This document shows, in pieces, positions 6,677 to 15,518 of a stretch of 59,406 bases of DNA. Origin of the DNA: Sulfurovum sp. (GTDB lineage Bacteria; Campylobacterota; Campylobacteria; Campylobacterales; Sulfurovaceae). The position numbers and the translations under genes are program-made. The notes beneath the pieces are model-generated. The model was not told where the DNA came from. It searched no databases and saw nothing but the letters and a program-made list of their open reading frames with translations. The stretch covers positions 1-59,406 of the forward strand of contig NVUY01000020.1 of assembly GCA_002733215.1 (NCBI GenBank). The letters are read 5' to 3'. Numbering within the stretch: position 1 is the stretch's first letter; every line of letters begins with the position of its first letter.

Positions 6677-9607
6677 GTGGATAAGATCAGCAAAATACTT
6701 TCGCAAAAAAAGAAACTTCTGACAGAAATCTACTTTGATCTTCAACTTCACTTTGAAGAGAAATATGGGAAAGATGCCCTTGTACTGATGGAGATAGGCA
6801 CATTCTTTGAAGTCTATGCAGTCAATAATGACGAGATGAAAGTGGGCAAGGCAAAAGAAATAGCCGAGCTCCTCAACATTCAGCTCACCAGAAAAAGTAA
6901 AGCCATTTTAGAGAACTCTGTCTCCAACCCTCTGCTTGCAAGTGTGCCTGCTGTTTCACTGGACCGCTACCTCTCCCGTCTGATCGCCACTAAGAAATAT
7001 ACGATCGTTGTCGTCAAACAAAAAGGAGAGATGCCTAACATCAAACGTTATGTCTCCAATATCATCTCTCCGGGTACGAACTTTGAATATCTCTCTGAAC
7101 CTTGTGAAAATAACATTGTCTCTTTACTCATAGATGAAAATGCGGGTATCTACTCGGTGGGGTACGCTGCTATCGATGTGAGCACAGGTAAGACTATATG
7201 TAATGAAATACACTCAACACGGGATGACAAAACCTATGCATTGGATGAAGCCTTTAACCTTTTACAAACCTACAGTACTTCTGAAGTCATCATTACACTT
7301 GACAGCAGAGAGCTAGACAAAGAGTGGATAGTGCATTATCTTGAGCTTGAATCACTGCACTATTCCATAAACACCAAACGCTTTAAAATACAATTTCAAA
7401 ATGAACTCTTCACCAGAGTCTTTAACATCAATTCTTTTCTCTCAAGCATCGAATTTCTTGACCTTGAACGCCATCCCTATACTACGGAATCTTTAGCTGT
7501 ACTCATAGACTTCATCATAGAACATGATGAGAGTATCATAGAAAAAATGAACAAACCGCAGTTTTTAGGCAATAACCGATATATGTACATTGGGAACAAT
7601 GCCATGGAACAACTCTCCATCATCTCCCGTGATCCTTCTGACATCACACTGCTGGATCTCATAGACAAAACCTCTACTGCTTTTGGGAAGCGTCTCTTAA
7701 AAGAACGTCTGCTCAACCCTATCTGTGATAAAGCCTTACTTGAACAGCGTTACAATCTTACAGAACTCCTGCTCCCCAATATCAACCGTTTTGAGACGCA
7801 TTTAAAACAAATATATGACCTTGAACGCATTACAAGACGTATCAAACTGCGAAAACTGCATCCTGTGGAATTGACGTATATTGCTATGTCTTTAGAAGCC
7901 ATTTTAAACCTTCTTGAAGATGCACAGAATGAGGGTCTGGAGATAGAAGATACTCTCTATGACGAAACCCGGGAAATGCTCAAAGTACTCAATGATACTT
8001 TTGAACTGGATGTCTGTGCAAGGTTTCGCATAGAGCAGATCAATGACAACCTCTTTAAAGATGGTGTCTACCCTGCTATTGACACTATTGTCAAAACGCA
8101 GCAAAAAGAAGTGGACAAGATGGAAGATGTTGCCGCGCATGTGGAAGCGCTCTTTACAAAAGACAAACTCTTCTCGGGAACAACACGCTATACGACAGTG
8201 ACCTATCTGGAGAGTGAAGGTTACTTTTTAAACCTTACCAAGAACAGATTTACACTCATAGAAAAGTCTCTAAAGAACTCTTTTGTAACCATTGACGATA
8301 AGCATCACTTCTTTAAAGACTTTCACTATAAATATTTAAAAAATGCTGTAAAAGTCCAAGCACCATTGTTTGAAGAGATCACCAGAAACTATGAAACATC
8401 ACAAGTTAAACTCATCTCTCTTGTCAAGAAACGCTACACGGAAAGCCTTGACCTGCTTGAAAATCGTTTTTCTCTCTTACTCGATAAACTTATCTCATTC
8501 ATAGCCAATATTGATGTTGCTATCTCCAATGCAAAATGCACAACAAAGATGAATCTTACACGTCCCCTCATCGAAGAGGGTAACTTTTATGAAGTCATAG
8601 CCCTGCGTCATCCCATCATCGAATCCAATGATGAGAGAGGTATCTATATACCCAATGATGTCTTCTTGGGACAAAATAATAATACCAAGCATAACCATCT
8701 CACCCTCAATGCCAGTGATGGAGAAGATGTTTTAGGGACACTTTTATATGGTATCAATTCATCAGGAAAATCTTCTTTGATGAAAAGCATAGGACTTTCT
8801 GTGGTCTTGGCACAGGCAGGATTTTTTGTCCCTGCGATTGAACTTCGTTTTGGTCTGTATGACAAACTCTTCACACGCATCGTTTCACAAGACAACCTTT
8901 ACAAAGGTCTCTCTACCTTTGCCGTAGAAATGATGGAACTCAAGAACATCTTTAACCGTGCCGATGCACGCTCTTTGGTCCTGGGAGATGAGATAAGTCA
9001 AGGGACAGAGACAGAATCGGCTCTTGCTATCGTCTCAAGCGCCATTTTAAAGCTTATCTCACTCAAGTCGACCTTTATCTTTGCCACGCACCTGCATCAA
9101 CTGGGGAGCATTCCTCAGTTACAAAATTTAGATCATCTCATCTTCTTGCATCTTGGCATTAAATATGATGAGAGCAATGATACACTTGTCTATAACCGTG
9201 TATTACAGCTTGGTATGGGGGACAGCCTTTACGGACTGGAATTTGCGAAATCACTGCATATGGATAAAGAATTTTTAACGATGGCACAGATCATACGGGA
9301 AAATTTAAACCACGGTGGCTCTGACATCAAAAAACTACGTAAACAAAAAAGCAGTAAATACAACAAAGAGCTCTATCTCAGTAAATGTGCCTTATGTGAG
9401 AAAAATGTAGAAGATGTGCATCATATCGCGGCACAGAAAGAGGCAAATAACCAAGGTCATATAGACCACTTCCACAAAAACCACAAGTATAACCTCATAC
9501 CATTATGTAAAAAACATCATCATTTGGTACATGAAGGAAAGATAAATATATCCGGTTTTGTGATGACATCTGAGGGGTTAAAATTACATTATGAGGTTAA
9601 GAGCTAA
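6677..9607 (+). CDS. MutS7-type mismatch-binding ATPase with C-terminal HNH nuclease domain
   Basis: About 976 residues from the GTG at 6677, preceded by GAGG at 7 bases. An in-frame ATG at 6593 lies upstream of the likely -10 (TGCTAAAAT, about 6640) and only 17 bp from the divergent gene. Domain I has the mismatch-reading F-x-E (Phe43, Glu45, in GTFFEVY). The ATPase has a Walker [10 protein letters not shown] near residue 692, Walker [13 protein letters not shown] and the ATHLHQL switch His. Residues ~900-960 form an HNH domain: paired CxxC, VHHI, then N-(x)[11 protein letters not shown]. MutS with HNH defines the MutS7 group known from epsilonproteobacteria, giant viruses and octocoral mitochondria, thought to combine mismatch recognition with nicking and so dispense with MutL/MutH. 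Confidence 0.9.
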   Translation: MDKISKILSQKKKLLTEIYFDLQLHFEEKYGKDALVLMEIGTFFEVYAVNNDEMKVGKAKEIAELLNIQLTRKSKAILENSVSNPLLASVPAVSLDRYLSRLIATKKYTIVVVKQKGEMPNIKRYVSNIISPGTNFEYLSEPCENNIVSLLIDENAGIYSVGYAAIDVSTGKTICNEIHSTRDDKTYALDEAFNLLQTYSTSEVIITLDSRELDKEWIVHYLELESLHYSINTKRFKIQFQNELFTRVFNINSFLSSIEFLDLERHPYTTESLAVLIDFIIEHDESIIEKMNKPQFLGNNRYMYIGNNAMEQLSIISRDPSDITLLDLIDKTSTAFGKRLLKERLLNPICDKALLEQRYNLTELLLPNINRFETHLKQIYDLERITRRIKLRKLHPVELTYIAMSLEAILNLLEDAQNEGLEIEDTLYDETREMLKVLNDTFELDVCARFRIEQINDNLFKDGVYPAIDTIVKTQQKEVDKMEDVAAHVEALFTKDKLFSGTTRYTTVTYLESEGYFLNLTKNRFTLIEKSLKNSFVTIDDKHHFFKDFHYKYLKNAVKVQAPLFEEITRNYETSQVKLISLVKKRYTESLDLLENRFSLLLDKLISFIANIDVAISNAKCTTKMNLTRPLIEEGNFYEVIALRHPIIESNDERGIYIPNDVFLGQNNNTKHNHLTLNASDGEDVLGTLLYGINSSGKSSLMKSIGLSVVLAQAGFFVPAIELRFGLYDKLFTRIVSQDNLYKGLSTFAVEMMELKNIFNRADARSLVLGDEISQGTETESALAIVSSAILKLISLKSTFIFATHLHQLGSIPQLQNLDHLIFLHLGIKYDESNDTLVYNRVLQLGMGDSLYGLEFAKSLHMDKEFLTMAQIIRENLNHGGSDIKKLRKQKSSKYNKELYLSKCALCEKNVEDVHHIAAQKEANNQGHIDHFHKNHKYNLIPLCKKHHHLVHEGKINISGFVMTSEGLKLHYEVKS

Positions 9608-9648
9608 AGCTCAGTGAAAGCGAGGAACTAAATTCCGAATCGTAGAAA

Positions 9649-9682
9649 GCGTAGGTCGGGGTGCCCTCACCCCGACCTACGC
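9649..9682. terminator. Perfect 13-bp palindrome between convergent mutS7 and infC; GTAGGTCGGGG repeat family
   Basis: GCGTAGGTCGGGG (9649-9661) and its exact complement (9670-9682) flank TGCCCTCA. It ends 5 bp from the infC stop and lies between convergent genes, so it can act as a bidirectional terminator. The same core occurs at 5093 and 46463-46596, so it is a dispersed repeat used as a terminator. Confidence 0.65.
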
Positions 9683-9687
9683 AAAGA

Positions 9688-10236
9688 TTACTTCTTTAAA
9701 GGTGTCACGTACATATTGATATAACGTCCTTCTTGTGATGCCTTACTCTCAAGATTACCTACATCTTCAAGCATAGGCCATACACGGTTAAGTACGTCCA
9801 CTCCCCATTCAGGGTTTGCCATTTCACGTCCTCTCAGGAATACACGTAATTTTACATGTTTCCCTTTTTCCAAGAACTCACGTGCATGTTTTACTTTGTA
9901 AGCAATGTCATTTTCAGCAATTTTACAAGAGAATTTCACCTCTTTTACTTCGATGATCTTTTGGTTTTTTCTTGCTTCTTTTTTCTTTTTCTCAAGTTCA
10001 TACTTGTGTTTTCCGTAGTCCATGATCTTTGCAACAGGAGGCTTTGCATCTGGAGACATAAGTACAAGGTCTAAGCCTTTATCATCTGCGATCTTCATAG
10101 CTTCATCTCTGGACAGGATCCCGAACTGTTCACCATCATCGCCAAGAACTCTAAGTTCGGGGATCCTGATAGCATCATTCATGATCGTATCGTCAGCTTT
10201 TTTTCTACCTCTGTTTCTGTCGTTGTGTCTACTCAA
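9688..10236 (-). CDS. infC: Translation initiation factor IF-3
   Basis: 182 residues with the two IF-3 domains: the N-terminal INDAIRIPELRVLGDDGEQFGI-type segment (here preceded by a basic extension), the KIMDYGKHKYE linker, and the C-terminal EVKFSCKIAENDI...KVRVFLRGREM domain. It binds the 30S subunit and checks start codons. The start is ATG, not the rare AUU/AUC used for autocontrol elsewhere, and overlaps the thrS stop by 4 bp. In many genomes rpmI-rplT follow directly; here 3.6 kb intervene. Confidence 0.96.
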   Translation of the reverse strand: MSRHNDRNRGRKKADDTIMNDAIRIPELRVLGDDGEQFGILSRDEAMKIADDKGLDLVLMSPDAKPPVAKIMDYGKHKYELEKKKKEARKNQKIIEVKEVKFSCKIAENDIAYKVKHAREFLEKGKHVKLRVFLRGREMANPEWGVDVLNRVWPMLEDVGNLESKASQEGRYINMYVTPLKK

Positions 10237-12047
10237 ATTTTACCTTCTTGAAGTTGTTGGGTTAATTTTACCATAAATTCGTCTTGTGTAAGATTATACT
10301 GTTCTTTAGCTCTTCTGTCACGTATCGCCACTGTGTTATTTTTAACTTCTTCATCACCAACGATCACTACATACGGTACACGCTGCTTTTCAGCATTACG
10401 TATGCGTTTGTTGAGTGAATCATTTTTATCATAGACCTCAGCATCCATACCTTCCAAAACCAGTCTTTTCTTAAGTGCATAGGCATAATCTGCATGGCTA
10501 TTGGAAATAGGAACAAAGATAACCTGCACCGGGGATAAGAAGAAAGGGAACTCTCCGGCATAATGCTCAGTGAGTATACCGATGAAACGTTCAAATGATC
10601 CCAGGATCGCTCTGTGTATCATCACAGGCTGTTTACGGGTATTATCTTCTGCCACATACTCCACCCCAAAACGCTCCGGGAGGTTGAAGTCTACCTGTAT
10701 CGTACCACACTGCCATTTACGACCGATGGCATCAGTGATCTTGATGTCTATCTTGGGGCCATAAAATGCACCCCCGCCTTCATCTATGGTGAATGGTAAA
10801 TTATTGCCATTCAGTGCATCTTTTAGTCCTTGTGTTGCCACTTCCCAAACGGCATCTTCACCGATCGCTTTTTCCGGTTTGGTTGATATTTCCATTGTAT
10901 ATTCAAACTCAAAGAGTTTCATCACCGCATCCACAAACTCTACTACTTCAAGTACTTCTGCTGCTATTTGACTTGGTTCACAAAAGATATGTGCATCATC
11001 CTGAGTAAATTCACGTACACGGAAGAGTCCATGCAGTACGCCTGACTTTTCATGTCTGTGTACCACACCATATTCATAATACTTCACTGGTAGATCACGG
11101 TAACTTTTTGGCGTGTGCTTAAAAACCTGGATATGTCCCAAACAGTTCATAGGCTTGATCCCATACTCATGTTCATCAATGGTAGTGAGGTACATGTTCT
11201 CACCATAACAGGCATAGTGCCCGGATGTTCTCCACATATCTGCTTTAAGGATCTCAGGGCCTCGCACAGGTTCATAACCGCGAGTAAGGTGTGCTTTATG
11301 TAAGATACTCTCTAGTTTATAGCGAAGTTTTGCACCCTTTGGCATCCAGAAAGGAAGACCTGGGCCGGCTGCTTCGTCAAACATAAAGAGTTCCATCTCC
11401 GCACCGATCTTTCTGTGGTCACGTTTTTTTGCCTCTTCAAGCATAAACAAGTGTGCTTTAAGTGATTCTTTATCTGCAAATGCAACACCATAGATACGGG
11501 TAAGCATCTCAGCTTTTTCATCACCACCAAGATAAGCCCCTGCAACACGTGTGAGTTTAAAGTTATGTAAAAAACGAAGTGCCGGAACGTGAGGACCACG
11601 ACACAGATCCTCAAAGTCACCCTGTTTATAGATAGACAAGGTATCATCTGTGATACGTGTCATTACTTTCTGCTTAAGATCATCATTGGCAAACTTCTCT
11701 AAAGCTTCTGTCTTGGTCATCTCGTACTTTTCGATCTTATACTTTTTCTTGATAAGCTCTTTCATCTTCTTTTCGATGGCTTTGAGGTCATTTTCACCTA
11801 TGGTCTCATCTACTCTGAAGTCATAGTAAAACCCTTCATCTACCACCGGTCCAACAAAGAATTGTGAATGGGGGTAAAGTTCCGTAATGGCCTGTGCCAT
11901 AAGGTGTGCCGTAGAGTGACGTACTAACTCTAAAGATGCTTCAGAGTTATCATACTCTATAGGTGTTGCCGTACAGTTTTCCCCTGCACTCTGCGTATCT
12001 ATTATATTTCCCTGCTCATCCATGTAACCTATAAGATTTTCGCTCAA
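10233..12047 (-). CDS. thrS: Threonyl-tRNA synthetase
   Basis: 604 residues. It lacks most of the N-terminal TGS domain of the ~640-residue enzymes, as in Campylobacter and Helicobacter. The editing domain has HSTAHLMA and CRGPHVP (the HxxxH and CxxxH zinc-type motifs). The catalytic core has motif 2 (HRHEKSGVLHGLFRVREFTQDDAH), the Cys of MNCLGH and a class II motif 3 region, followed by the anticodon-binding domain (VFVPISNSHADYA...). It charges tRNA-Thr and removes mischarged Ser. It leads the thrS-infC operon. Confidence 0.97.
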   Translation of the reverse strand: MSENLIGYMDEQGNIIDTQSAGENCTATPIEYDNSEASLELVRHSTAHLMAQAITELYPHSQFFVGPVVDEGFYYDFRVDETIGENDLKAIEKKMKELIKKKYKIEKYEMTKTEALEKFANDDLKQKVMTRITDDTLSIYKQGDFEDLCRGPHVPALRFLHNFKLTRVAGAYLGGDEKAEMLTRIYGVAFADKESLKAHLFMLEEAKKRDHRKIGAEMELFMFDEAAGPGLPFWMPKGAKLRYKLESILHKAHLTRGYEPVRGPEILKADMWRTSGHYACYGENMYLTTIDEHEYGIKPMNCLGHIQVFKHTPKSYRDLPVKYYEYGVVHRHEKSGVLHGLFRVREFTQDDAHIFCEPSQIAAEVLEVVEFVDAVMKLFEFEYTMEISTKPEKAIGEDAVWEVATQGLKDALNGNNLPFTIDEGGGAFYGPKIDIKITDAIGRKWQCGTIQVDFNLPERFGVEYVAEDNTRKQPVMIHRAILGSFERFIGILTEHYAGEFPFFLSPVQVIFVPISNSHADYAYALKKRLVLEGMDAEVYDKNDSLNKRIRNAEKQRVPYVVIVGDEEVKNNTVAIRDRRAKEQYNLTQDEFMVKLTQQLQEGKI

Positions 12048-12213
12048 ATTAGCCCTTTATGTAAACGCAACTTGTCATACTATACACACAAGTATTATGT
12101 TGCCCACGTTAAAAATGCCATGATTATAGCTAAATTTTACTTTTAAGCTAAGCGTATCTCTCACTGCTTGATTTAGACCATGGTTTAGCTGAGCCATCAT
12201 GCACAACAATACG

Positions 12214-13248
12214 CTATTGTATATTTCCGTAAATCACATGATTTGCACTGGAGCTTTCTTTGGCCGCACGCAAGGCATCATCTGCACACTTGCTCACAAG
12301 CAGTACCGTTTGTCCATTCTCCGGGTAAAGACTCACCCCTATATTGACTTTTATGAGAACATTGATACTGCCTACTTTACATGCACCCATAGTACTCTCT
12401 TCCAGTTTTTTTAAGTACTTTCTTAAAAATGTTCGCTTTTGCTTGCTTATAATAACAAACTCTCCCCCACCCAATCGCGCAAGAAAGTCATCCTCGTTGG
12501 CACTGTTTTTCAGTCTCTTAGCTGCTTCTTCCATGATCTTCTCTGCTGTTTGATCCCCATGTTTATCCCTAATGATCTGAAACTTGTCAAGACTGATGAA
12601 CAACAGGCTAAAAGTCTCTTTCCTCTTAACTGTATCCTGGATCACTTCTTTATACTTCTCTCTACTTGGCATACTTGCAAGAAATATATTCTTTTCATCA
12701 GGCCGTTCTTCCATGACTGCTTCAGCGAGCACGGTCTCTGTCTCCTCTGCCGTCCTGATAAAGCGAATAGAAAAAAGAGATGTCAGCAAAGCAGTGATCG
12801 CAAAAGCGATAATAATATCATAATGGGTATGCCAATAGGGTGAGTACAGGTATAACAATACCCATGCAAGAGAGGCAGATGCGAGACTTGTATAGGCATA
12901 CCTTGCACCAAAATATAAACTGCTCTGCATCACTATCAACACATACAATGCAAACAGATAAATTCCATATTTCTCAAAGATAATTATAAAAAGTGTCAAG
13001 GCTAACAAATCCACGAAGATCAATACATTTTTCCTCAGAGTAACAAACATGTCAGGCTTATATGCGATAAAAGCATTATATGCAAGGGAGAGAAGTATCA
13101 TCCCTCCCAAAACAAGACGAACAAGAGGTATCTTTTGGATGATGTCAGTACTGATAATAAAACTGGACAAAGTAAAAACGAATAAAATGATCAGCCGAGT
13201 GCCTGCATAGACTCTCTCTTCCTGATAATCAATATTTCTGGTTTGCAT
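12214..13248 (-). CDS. Membrane GGDEF-domain protein with degenerate active site
   Basis: 344 residues. Residues ~15-165 hold about six hydrophobic segments (a MASE-like sensor) and residues ~185-340 a GGDEF domain. The signature is GGGEF instead of GG[D/E]EF, and the metal-binding Asp in the first strand (normally D-x-D-x-F) is Ser (SLDKF). Both changes hit residues needed for c-di-GMP synthesis, so it is probably catalytically inactive and may act as a receptor, a GTP-binding regulator or by dimerising with an active partner. The 166-bp gap to thrS holds nothing obvious apart from a possible thrS promoter. Confidence 0.85.
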   Translation of the reverse strand: MQTRNIDYQEERVYAGTRLIILFVFTLSSFIISTDIIQKIPLVRLVLGGMILLSLAYNAFIAYKPDMFVTLRKNVLIFVDLLALTLFIIIFEKYGIYLFALYVLIVMQSSLYFGARYAYTSLASASLAWVLLYLYSPYWHTHYDIIIAFAITALLTSLFSIRFIRTAEETETVLAEAVMEERPDEKNIFLASMPSREKYKEVIQDTVKRKETFSLLFISLDKFQIIRDKHGDQTAEKIMEEAAKRLKNSANEDDFLARLGGGEFVIISKQKRTFLRKYLKKLEESTMGACKVGSINVLIKVNIGVSLYPENGQTVLLVSKCADDALRAAKESSSANHVIYGNIQ

Positions 13249-13379
13249 AGGGATCCTCTAATAAAGATAATTTATCATACACACAAACAGCTAAAAGGGA
13301 ACTAAAGAAATTGGCGTTATACCCATACGTATTCGTAAGTAAAAAAGTAAATTCTTGATGGAGACAGCGTTAAAAGGAG

Positions 13380-13455
13380 TGGTGCTCGCTACAAGACTCG
13401 AACTTGTGACTTCCACCATGTCATAGTGGCACTCTACCAACTGAGTTAAGCGAGC
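13380..13455 (-). tRNA. tRNA-Val (anticodon GAC)
   Basis: A cloverleaf can be drawn on the minus strand: acceptor GCTCGCT/AGCGAGC, D arm ACTC/GAGT, anticodon stem CCACT/GGTGG with loop ATGACAT (anticodon GAC), T arm ACAAG-TTCGAGT-CTTGT, then discriminator A and an encoded CCA. It reads valine codons GUC and GUU. The gap 13249-13379 upstream of the GGDEF gene holds nothing else recognised. Confidence 0.95.
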
Positions 13456-13514
13456 TTATTTGATCAGTTGCTTGATCAAATTAGGATGGAAGTATATCAA
13501 AGAGATGCTTAGAT

Positions 13515-14150
13515 TTAGTCCTGACAGACCCAGGCACTCTCTTTGCAGAGTTTGTCGAGATGTCCACTGGCTTCACTTTTTCCTGCCTTAAGTGCTTTTT
13601 TGAAGTTCTCATAGGCTTTCATTTTATCATGTGTAATGCCCTCACCCCAGGCATACAATACAGCAACATTTAGCTCTGCGGCAGGGTCACCAAAACTTGC
13701 ACCTTTTTCAAAAAGTTCAAAGGCTTTTTGCTGGTCTTTTGCTACTCCCAGGCCGTCCTTGTAGAGTGATCCCAGATTATTGTATGCTTTGACAACAGAA
13801 GATGCCACTGCTTTTTCATACCAGTACTTTGCCTTTTCATAGGCATGCGCATCAGAGCTCCCTGAATCATGATAGAGTCTTGCCAGGTTATACTGTGCTG
13901 ATGCATTACCCTGCTTTGCTGCTCTTTCATACCATTTCTGTGCCTGGACAAAGTCTTGTGTGACGCCATGCCCGTTTGCATAGATAAGTCCAACATTGTA
14001 CTGTGCTTTGGCATTATCTTTTTTAGCCAGGACATAAAAAGTATTGAGTGCTTTGATGTAGGCACCATTGTTATAATCTTCTACTGCCTGATTAAAATCA
14101 TCTGCAAACAGACTCACTGCAGCAAAGATAAAAATAACTATTTTTTTCAT
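13515..14150 (-). CDS. Sel1-repeat (TPR-like) exported protein
   Basis: 211 residues with a signal peptide (ends about LFADD). It is built of about five 36-residue Sel1 repeats with the patterns AQYNVGLIYANGHGV, AKYWYEKA and NLGSLYKDGLGV. It resembles the Helicobacter cysteine-rich (Hcp) proteins but lacks their regular Cys pairs, having only two Cys at the C-terminus. Such repeats are protein-interaction scaffolds, often periplasmic. Partner unknown. Confidence 0.85.
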   Translation of the reverse strand: MKKIVIFIFAAVSLFADDFNQAVEDYNNGAYIKALNTFYVLAKKDNAKAQYNVGLIYANGHGVTQDFVQAQKWYERAAKQGNASAQYNLARLYHDSGSSDAHAYEKAKYWYEKAVASSVVKAYNNLGSLYKDGLGVAKDQQKAFELFEKGASFGDPAAELNVAVLYAWGEGITHDKMKAYENFKKALKAGKSEASGHLDKLCKESAWVCQD

Positions 14151-14178
14151 ACTTCTCTCTTTAAAATAATTTTCTTCA

Positions 14179-14925
14179 TTATATCAGGGTCTCAGCAACA
14201 AATGTCTTAGTCACTTTCCCGCCAAACCTGTAGACACCCTCTTCATAGCTCACATACAGTTCATCTCCGCTTTTAGGATATACTTTGACCTGGTCGGAGA
14301 CTTTCCCCTCTTTATGATTACGAATGAAGCAGGCTACCATGCCGGTACCGCAGGCTAAAGTTTCATCTTCCACCCCGCGTTCATAGGTACGCACATACAT
14401 AGTGTTTCCGTCTACTTTACAGATATTGACATTACAGTTGTATTTGTGGCGCAAGGCTCTTGCTTCTTCAATATTGAATTCATCCAAATTATCTCTCACA
14501 GCCACAAGATGAGGCACCCCGGAGTCTATAAGCCACCATTTTTCACCATACGCTTCTATGTCATCAGAGATAATTTCAGGAGCCGTCATGTCAGAGACCA
14601 CATAAAGCCCGTTGATCGTTGCACTTATCACGCCTGCGCCTGTCAAAAACTCTGCTTTATCATCTCTGACAATACCTTTTTCATGTGCAAAATGTGCTAC
14701 GGCTCTGCTTGCATTCCCGCACATGTCAGCACGAGATCCGTCAGAGTTGTAAAACTCCCATTCAAAATCATACTTGGGATGAGGCAGGACCACCACCAGA
14801 CCGTCTGCACCTACACCGTTTTGTCTGTGACAGAGTTTTTGTGCCAGTGCGGATCTGTCTGCCTTTTCCTGTGCAATGAACATCACAAAATCATTGCCAT
14901 TGGCAGAATACTTAGTGACGGTCAT
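14179..14925 (-). CDS. dapF: Diaminopimelate epimerase
   Basis: 248 residues. Both catalytic Cys are in place: MCGNASRA (N-terminal half) and LACGTGMVA (C-terminal half), with the N-terminal KYSANGNDFVMF. It converts L,L- to meso-diaminopimelate for lysine and peptidoglycan. It overlaps the coaE stop by 4 bp, so it is translationally coupled within the coaE-dapF unit downstream of the L,D-transpeptidase. Confidence 0.95.
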   Translation of the reverse strand: MTVTKYSANGNDFVMFIAQEKADRSALAQKLCHRQNGVGADGLVVVLPHPKYDFEWEFYNSDGSRADMCGNASRAVAHFAHEKGIVRDDKAEFLTGAGVISATINGLYVVSDMTAPEIISDDIEAYGEKWWLIDSGVPHLVAVRDNLDEFNIEEARALRHKYNCNVNICKVDGNTMYVRTYERGVEDETLACGTGMVACFIRNHKEGKVSDQVKVYPKSGDELYVSYEEGVYRFGGKVTKTFVAETLI

Positions 14926-15515
14926 AGTAAATCTCCTAAAATCGCTTCTTTCACGCGTGCTGTCTCATGGGCAAGATCCATAAGCGTTGTACTGTTGTTG
15001 ATAACATACGAAGCATTCTTACGTTTTTGTTCAATATCTATTTGCGACTCTATGCGTGCCAGAGCCTCTTTTCTATCGTAGCCATCTCTTTGCATCAGTC
15101 TTTCCAACTGTTGCTTCTTTTTAGCATAAACCACAATCACCTTTTCAATGCCATAACGCCCCCCTTCATAAAAAAGCGGGATATCTATAATATAAGGTTC
15201 TGTGCGTTTGTCAAGTTTTTCTGAAGCTTCTGAAATTCTATCATAAATGAGAGGATGAAGCAGACTCTCCAGTGCTTTTCTTTTCACCGGATCAGAAAAT
15301 ACAATGCTTCCCAGTAATGTTCTGTCCACTTTCCCCTCTTTGACAAAAGCTTCACCAAACATTTCTGCAATCTCCCTGCGCTTCTCATCCAAGACTTCAT
15401 GTGCAATCTTGTCTGCATCGATCACCCGGAAACCTTTTTCAGACAAAAGTTTGATCACCGTACTTTTTCCGGTTGCGATCCCTCCGGTGAGTGCAACAGC
15501 ATATTTAAAAGACAT
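14922..15515 (-). CDS. coaE: Dephospho-CoA kinase
   Basis: 197 residues with P-loop GGIATGKSTV near residues 10-19, RVIDADKIAHEV (substrate Asp) and HPLIYDRI. It phosphorylates the 3'-OH of dephospho-CoA, the last step of CoA synthesis. It starts 3 bp after the L,D-transpeptidase stop and overlaps dapF. Confidence 0.95.
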   Translation of the reverse strand: MSFKYAVALTGGIATGKSTVIKLLSEKGFRVIDADKIAHEVLDEKRREIAEMFGEAFVKEGKVDRTLLGSIVFSDPVKRKALESLLHPLIYDRISEASEKLDKRTEPYIIDIPLFYEGGRYGIEKVIVVYAKKKQQLERLMQRDGYDRKEALARIESQIDIEQKRKNASYVINNSTTLMDLAHETARVKEAILGDLL

Positions 15516-15518
15516 AAC

